From Corynebacterium efficiens YS-314 (GTDB lineage: Bacteria > Actinomycetota > Actinomycetes > Mycobacteriales > Mycobacteriaceae), in contig NC_004369.1 in assembly GCF_000011305.1 (NCBI RefSeq), positions 1,860,001-1,924,000 on the forward strand: a stretch of DNA of 64,000 nucleotides. Reading direction: 5' to 3'. This document shows, in pieces, positions 61,216-64,000 of the stretch (position 1 is its first letter; the number at the start of each line of letters is the position of its first letter). Under the pieces are notes generated by a model. That model worked only from the letters and a program-made list of their open reading frames with translations, ran no database searches and had not been told where the DNA came from. Both the position numbers and the translations under genes were made by a program.

Positions 61216-64000
61216 ATGACTACACCTGAGAACACTCCCACGCGAGCTGAACTGTACGAACTCCTCGACGGGGTTTCGCTCACCGATGAACGGTCTTTCC
61301 GCCGTCGACTCCAGAAGGCCCGGTCCCCCAGGGCACTGACCGCCATCCGCACAGACATCGACAAGGCCCGTCAGCGCGTTGAGGCCCGTGCTGCCCTCGT
61401 GCCCGAGATCACCTACCCGCAGTCATTGCCTGTCAGTGCGCGCCGGGAGGATATCGCCGAGGCGATCAGCGAGAACCAGGTGGTCATCATCGCCGGTGAG
61501 ACCGGTTCGGGTAAAACCACCCAGATCCCGAAGATCTGTCTCGAACTGGGACGCGGGCGCAGGGGTCTTATCGGCCACACGCAGCCGCGTCGATTAGCAG
61601 CACGCACCGTCGCCGAGCGCATCGCAGATGAGCTCGGACAGGGTATCGGCGAGACCGTCGGCTATGCCATCCGTTTTGATGACCGTGTGTCCCCCTCCAC
61701 CTCGGTCAAGCTCATGACGGACGGCATTCTGCTGGCGGAGATGCAGCGCGACCGTTTCCTCAATGCCTATGACACGATCATCATCGACGAGGCGCACGAA
61801 CGTTCCCTCAATATCGATTTCCTGCTGGGGTACCTACGCCAACTGCTGCCGAAACGCCCCGATCTCAAGGTCATCATCACCTCCGCGACGATCGACCCGG
61901 AGCGTTTCGCCACCCACTTCGCCGACGCTGAGGGCAAACCGGCGCCGATCATCGAGGTCTCCGGACGCACCTTTCCCGTGGAGATCCGGTACCGCCCACT
62001 CGAGGTGGTCCAGGGTGACAAGGTCATCGACATCGACCCGCTCGATGGACTGTGTGATGCCATCGAGGAACTCATGGCGGAGGGGCCCGGTGACATCCTG
62101 TGTTTCTTCCCCGGTGAACGCGATATCCGTGATGCCATGGAGATCATTGAGGGACGCAGATGGAAGGGGGTGGAGGTCACACCGCTGTTTGGCCGGTTGT
62201 CCAACGAGGAACAGCACCGTGTGTTCCGTCCCCATTCAGGTCGTCGGATCGTCCTGTCCACCAATATCGCGGAGACGTCACTGACCGTCCCGGGTATCCA
62301 CTATGTCGTGGACACCGGTACCGCACGCATCTCGCGGTACTCGGTACGCACCAAGGTGCAGCGACTGCCGATCGAGCCGATCTCACAGGCCAGCGCGAAT
62401 CAGCGGTCGGGTCGTTGTGGTCGTGTCGCCGACGGCATCGCCATCCGCCTGTACTCCGAGGAGGATTTCGAATCCCGTCCGGAGTTCACCGACCCGGAGA
62501 TCCTGCGCACCAACCTGGCCAGTGTCATCCTCCGGATGGCTTCGCTGCGTCTGGGGGATATCACCGACTTCCCCTTCGTGCAGGCACCCGAGCAACGCTC
62601 GATCCGCGATGGTCTGCTGCTGCTCCATGAGCTCGGTGCCCTCGCGGAGGACGTGGCCGAGGACGGTTCGCCACAGCTCACCCCGATCGGCCGGGACCTG
62701 GCGCAGATTCCGGTGGATCCGCGCATGGCCCGCATGTTGGTGGAGGCCCACCGCCTCGGGGCGCTGCATCCGGTCATGATCATCGTGGCCGCCATGACCA
62801 TCCAGGATGTCCGGGAACGCCCCCTGGAGTTCCAGGCGCAGGCGGATCAGGCCCACGCGCGATTCAAGGAGATCACCAGTGATTTCCTCAGCTACCTCAA
62901 GCTGTGGGAGTACATCAGCGACCAACGTGACAACACCAGCGGAAACGCCTTCCGGAAGCAGATGAAGAAGGAATTCCTCCACTACATGCGTATCCGCGAG
63001 TGGTGGGATCTGGTCCGCCAGCTGGAGCAGGTCGGCCTGCAGCTGGGGTGGTCGGCCAAGGAGAATGTCGCCGGCACCGCCAGCCCCGATATCATCCACC
63101 AGTCCCTCCTGTCGGGTCTGTTGTCACAGATCGGCGCCCGCGACGGTGACAGCAGGGAGTTTTCCGGTTCGCGGGGCACGAAGTTCATGATCTTCCCCGG
63201 CTCACCGTTGTCGAAGAAGCCACCCCAGTTCATCATGGCGGGACAACTGGTGGAGACCTCGCGCCTGTGGGCCCGTGATGTGGCGAAGATCGAACCCGAG
63301 TGGGTCGAGAAGATCGCCGGCCCCCTGTTGAAACACCAGTATTCCGAACCGCACTGGTCCACCAAGCGCGGCGCGGCGATGGCCCATCAGAAGTCCACGC
63401 TCTACGGTGTCACGATCATCGCCGACAAGGTGGTGCCCTATCACCGGGTGGATCCGGCGGCAGCCCGCGACATGTTCATCCGTCATGCCCTCGTCCAGGG
63501 TGAGTGGACCACCCATCACCGCTTCTTCCATGACAACGCGGCCAAACTGGAGGACATCGCCGAGTTGGAGGCCAAGGCCCGGCGCCGTGACATCATCGTC
63601 GACGAGGACACCCTCTTCGACTTCTACGATTCCCGTCTCCCGGAGACCATCACCACCTCCCGGCACTTCGATTCCTGGTGGAAGAAGACCTCCAGAAACC
63701 AGCCGGACCTGCTGGATTTCGATCCGGAGAAACTGGTCAATGCGGATGCGGGGGTCATCCCCGAGGAGGCATTCCCCGACAGGTGGGAAAAGGGCGGCCT
63801 GATCTTCGACCTGAGCTACCACTTCGAACCGGGCCACCGCGACGATGGTGTCACCGTCCTCATTCCGGTGCCGGTTCTCGGCGGGTTGGACAACGAGGGG
63901 TTCGACTGGCTCGTCCCCGGCGTCCGTCTCGACCTGGTCACCGAGCTCATCCGCACCCTGCCCAAGGCTTTACGACGCACGGTTGTCCCCGCCCCGGATT
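61216..64000 (+). CDS. hrpA: ATP-dependent RNA helicase HrpA (partial, 3' end outside window)
   Basis: 928 codons are present of an expected total near 1300. DEAH-box helicase of the Prp2/Prp22 type: GETGSGKTT (residues 94-102), IIDEAHERS, SATID, NIAETSLTVPGI and QRSGRCGRVADG. A HrpA-specific helicase-associated domain and OB-like fold follow, then the DUF3418 region begins (FDFYDSRLPETI). It unwinds RNA and is implicated in mRNA processing and ribosome rescue in E. coli. The mRNA has almost no 5' leader and no Shine-Dalgarno sequence. Confidence 0.94.
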   Translation, partial: MTTPENTPTRAELYELLDGVSLTDERSFRRRLQKARSPRALTAIRTDIDKARQRVEARAALVPEITYPQSLPVSARREDIAEAISENQVVIIAGETGSGKTTQIPKICLELGRGRRGLIGHTQPRRLAARTVAERIADELGQGIGETVGYAIRFDDRVSPSTSVKLMTDGILLAEMQRDRFLNAYDTIIIDEAHERSLNIDFLLGYLRQLLPKRPDLKVIITSATIDPERFATHFADAEGKPAPIIEVSGRTFPVEIRYRPLEVVQGDKVIDIDPLDGLCDAIEELMAEGPGDILCFFPGERDIRDAMEIIEGRRWKGVEVTPLFGRLSNEEQHRVFRPHSGRRIVLSTNIAETSLTVPGIHYVVDTGTARISRYSVRTKVQRLPIEPISQASANQRSGRCGRVADGIAIRLYSEEDFESRPEFTDPEILRTNLASVILRMASLRLGDITDFPFVQAPEQRSIRDGLLLLHELGALAEDVAEDGSPQLTPIGRDLAQIPVDPRMARMLVEAHRLGALHPVMIIVAAMTIQDVRERPLEFQAQADQAHARFKEITSDFLSYLKLWEYISDQRDNTSGNAFRKQMKKEFLHYMRIREWWDLVRQLEQVGLQLGWSAKENVAGTASPDIIHQSLLSGLLSQIGARDGDSREFSGSRGTKFMIFPGSPLSKKPPQFIMAGQLVETSRLWARDVAKIEPEWVEKIAGPLLKHQYSEPHWSTKRGAAMAHQKSTLYGVTIIADKVVPYHRVDPAAARDMFIRHALVQGEWTTHHRFFHDNAAKLEDIAELEAKARRRDIIVDEDTLFDFYDSRLPETITTSRHFDSWWKKTSRNQPDLLDFDPEKLVNADAGVIPEEAFPDRWEKGGLIFDLSYHFEPGHRDDGVTVLIPVPVLGGLDNEGFDWLVPGVRLDLVTELIRTLPKALRRTVVPAPD

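Overview
The window is chromosomal DNA of a GC-rich Corynebacterium close to C. glutamicum; C. efficiens is my best guess from the GC-rich coding sequence, the DtxR, SigA, SigB and OxyR proteins and the gene order. Nearly all of it is conserved core genome. The order also follows Mycobacterium tuberculosis in two blocks, Rv2581c-Rv2614c (about 0-23 kb) and Rv2673-Rv2714 (about 28-56 kb). That comparison is from memory and is the main basis for several findings about missing genes.

Layout. 0-7 kb: MBL-fold hydrolase, membrane-anchored cyclophilin, a small secreted protein, then the minus-strand rel-apt-lipoprotein group for (p)ppGpp, purine salvage and an orphan solute-binding lipoprotein. 7-14.5 kb: secF, secD and yajC (protein export), then ruvB, ruvA, ruvC and the YebC regulator. 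14.7-23 kb: tesB, a DUF3817 membrane protein, pdxS, then a tightly packed minus-strand run thrS-HIT-pgsA-acyltransferase-pimA-LemA-like, which couples threonyl-tRNA synthesis to phosphatidylinositol mannoside synthesis. 23.4-26 kb: a copper/heme group (CopC-like, PCuAC-like, Tat-exported DyP peroxidase).

26.4-27.4 kb: seven tRNA genes (3 Gly-GCC, 2 Val-GAC, 1 Cys on minus; 1 Val-CAC on plus), including a 180-bp tandem duplication. This is the neighbourhood where C. glutamicum carries its large CGP3 prophage; here there is none. 27.5-33 kb: RibD-like reductase, aftC-type arabinofuranosyltransferase, msrB, hemQ, DUF3000, RNase D. 33-41 kb: dxs, RNA methyltransferase, DUF3710, dut, DUF3093, DUF4193, suhB, ppgK. 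41-53.4 kb: the regulatory core sigA, DUF418, DUF4190, DUF3039-helicase, DUF3099, methyltransferase, dtd, sigB, dtxR, galE. 53.4-64 kb: DUF4192, PAC2 family, DUF3516 helicase, oxyR, a membrane protein and the first 928 codons of hrpA, which runs off the window.

Themes. Many plus-strand genes look leaderless: a TANANT -10 box lies 6-8 bases before the start codon. sigA and dtxR, in contrast, have long leaders containing small open reading frames, and sigB has a good SigH-type promoter, so the sigma/iron/peroxide regulators sit together with layered control. No CRISPR array, insertion sequence, prophage or defence island was seen. The least explained elements are the short ORFs before sigA and dtxR, a nested palindrome beside dut, a truncated leaderless ORF next to suhB, and pdxS without pdxT.
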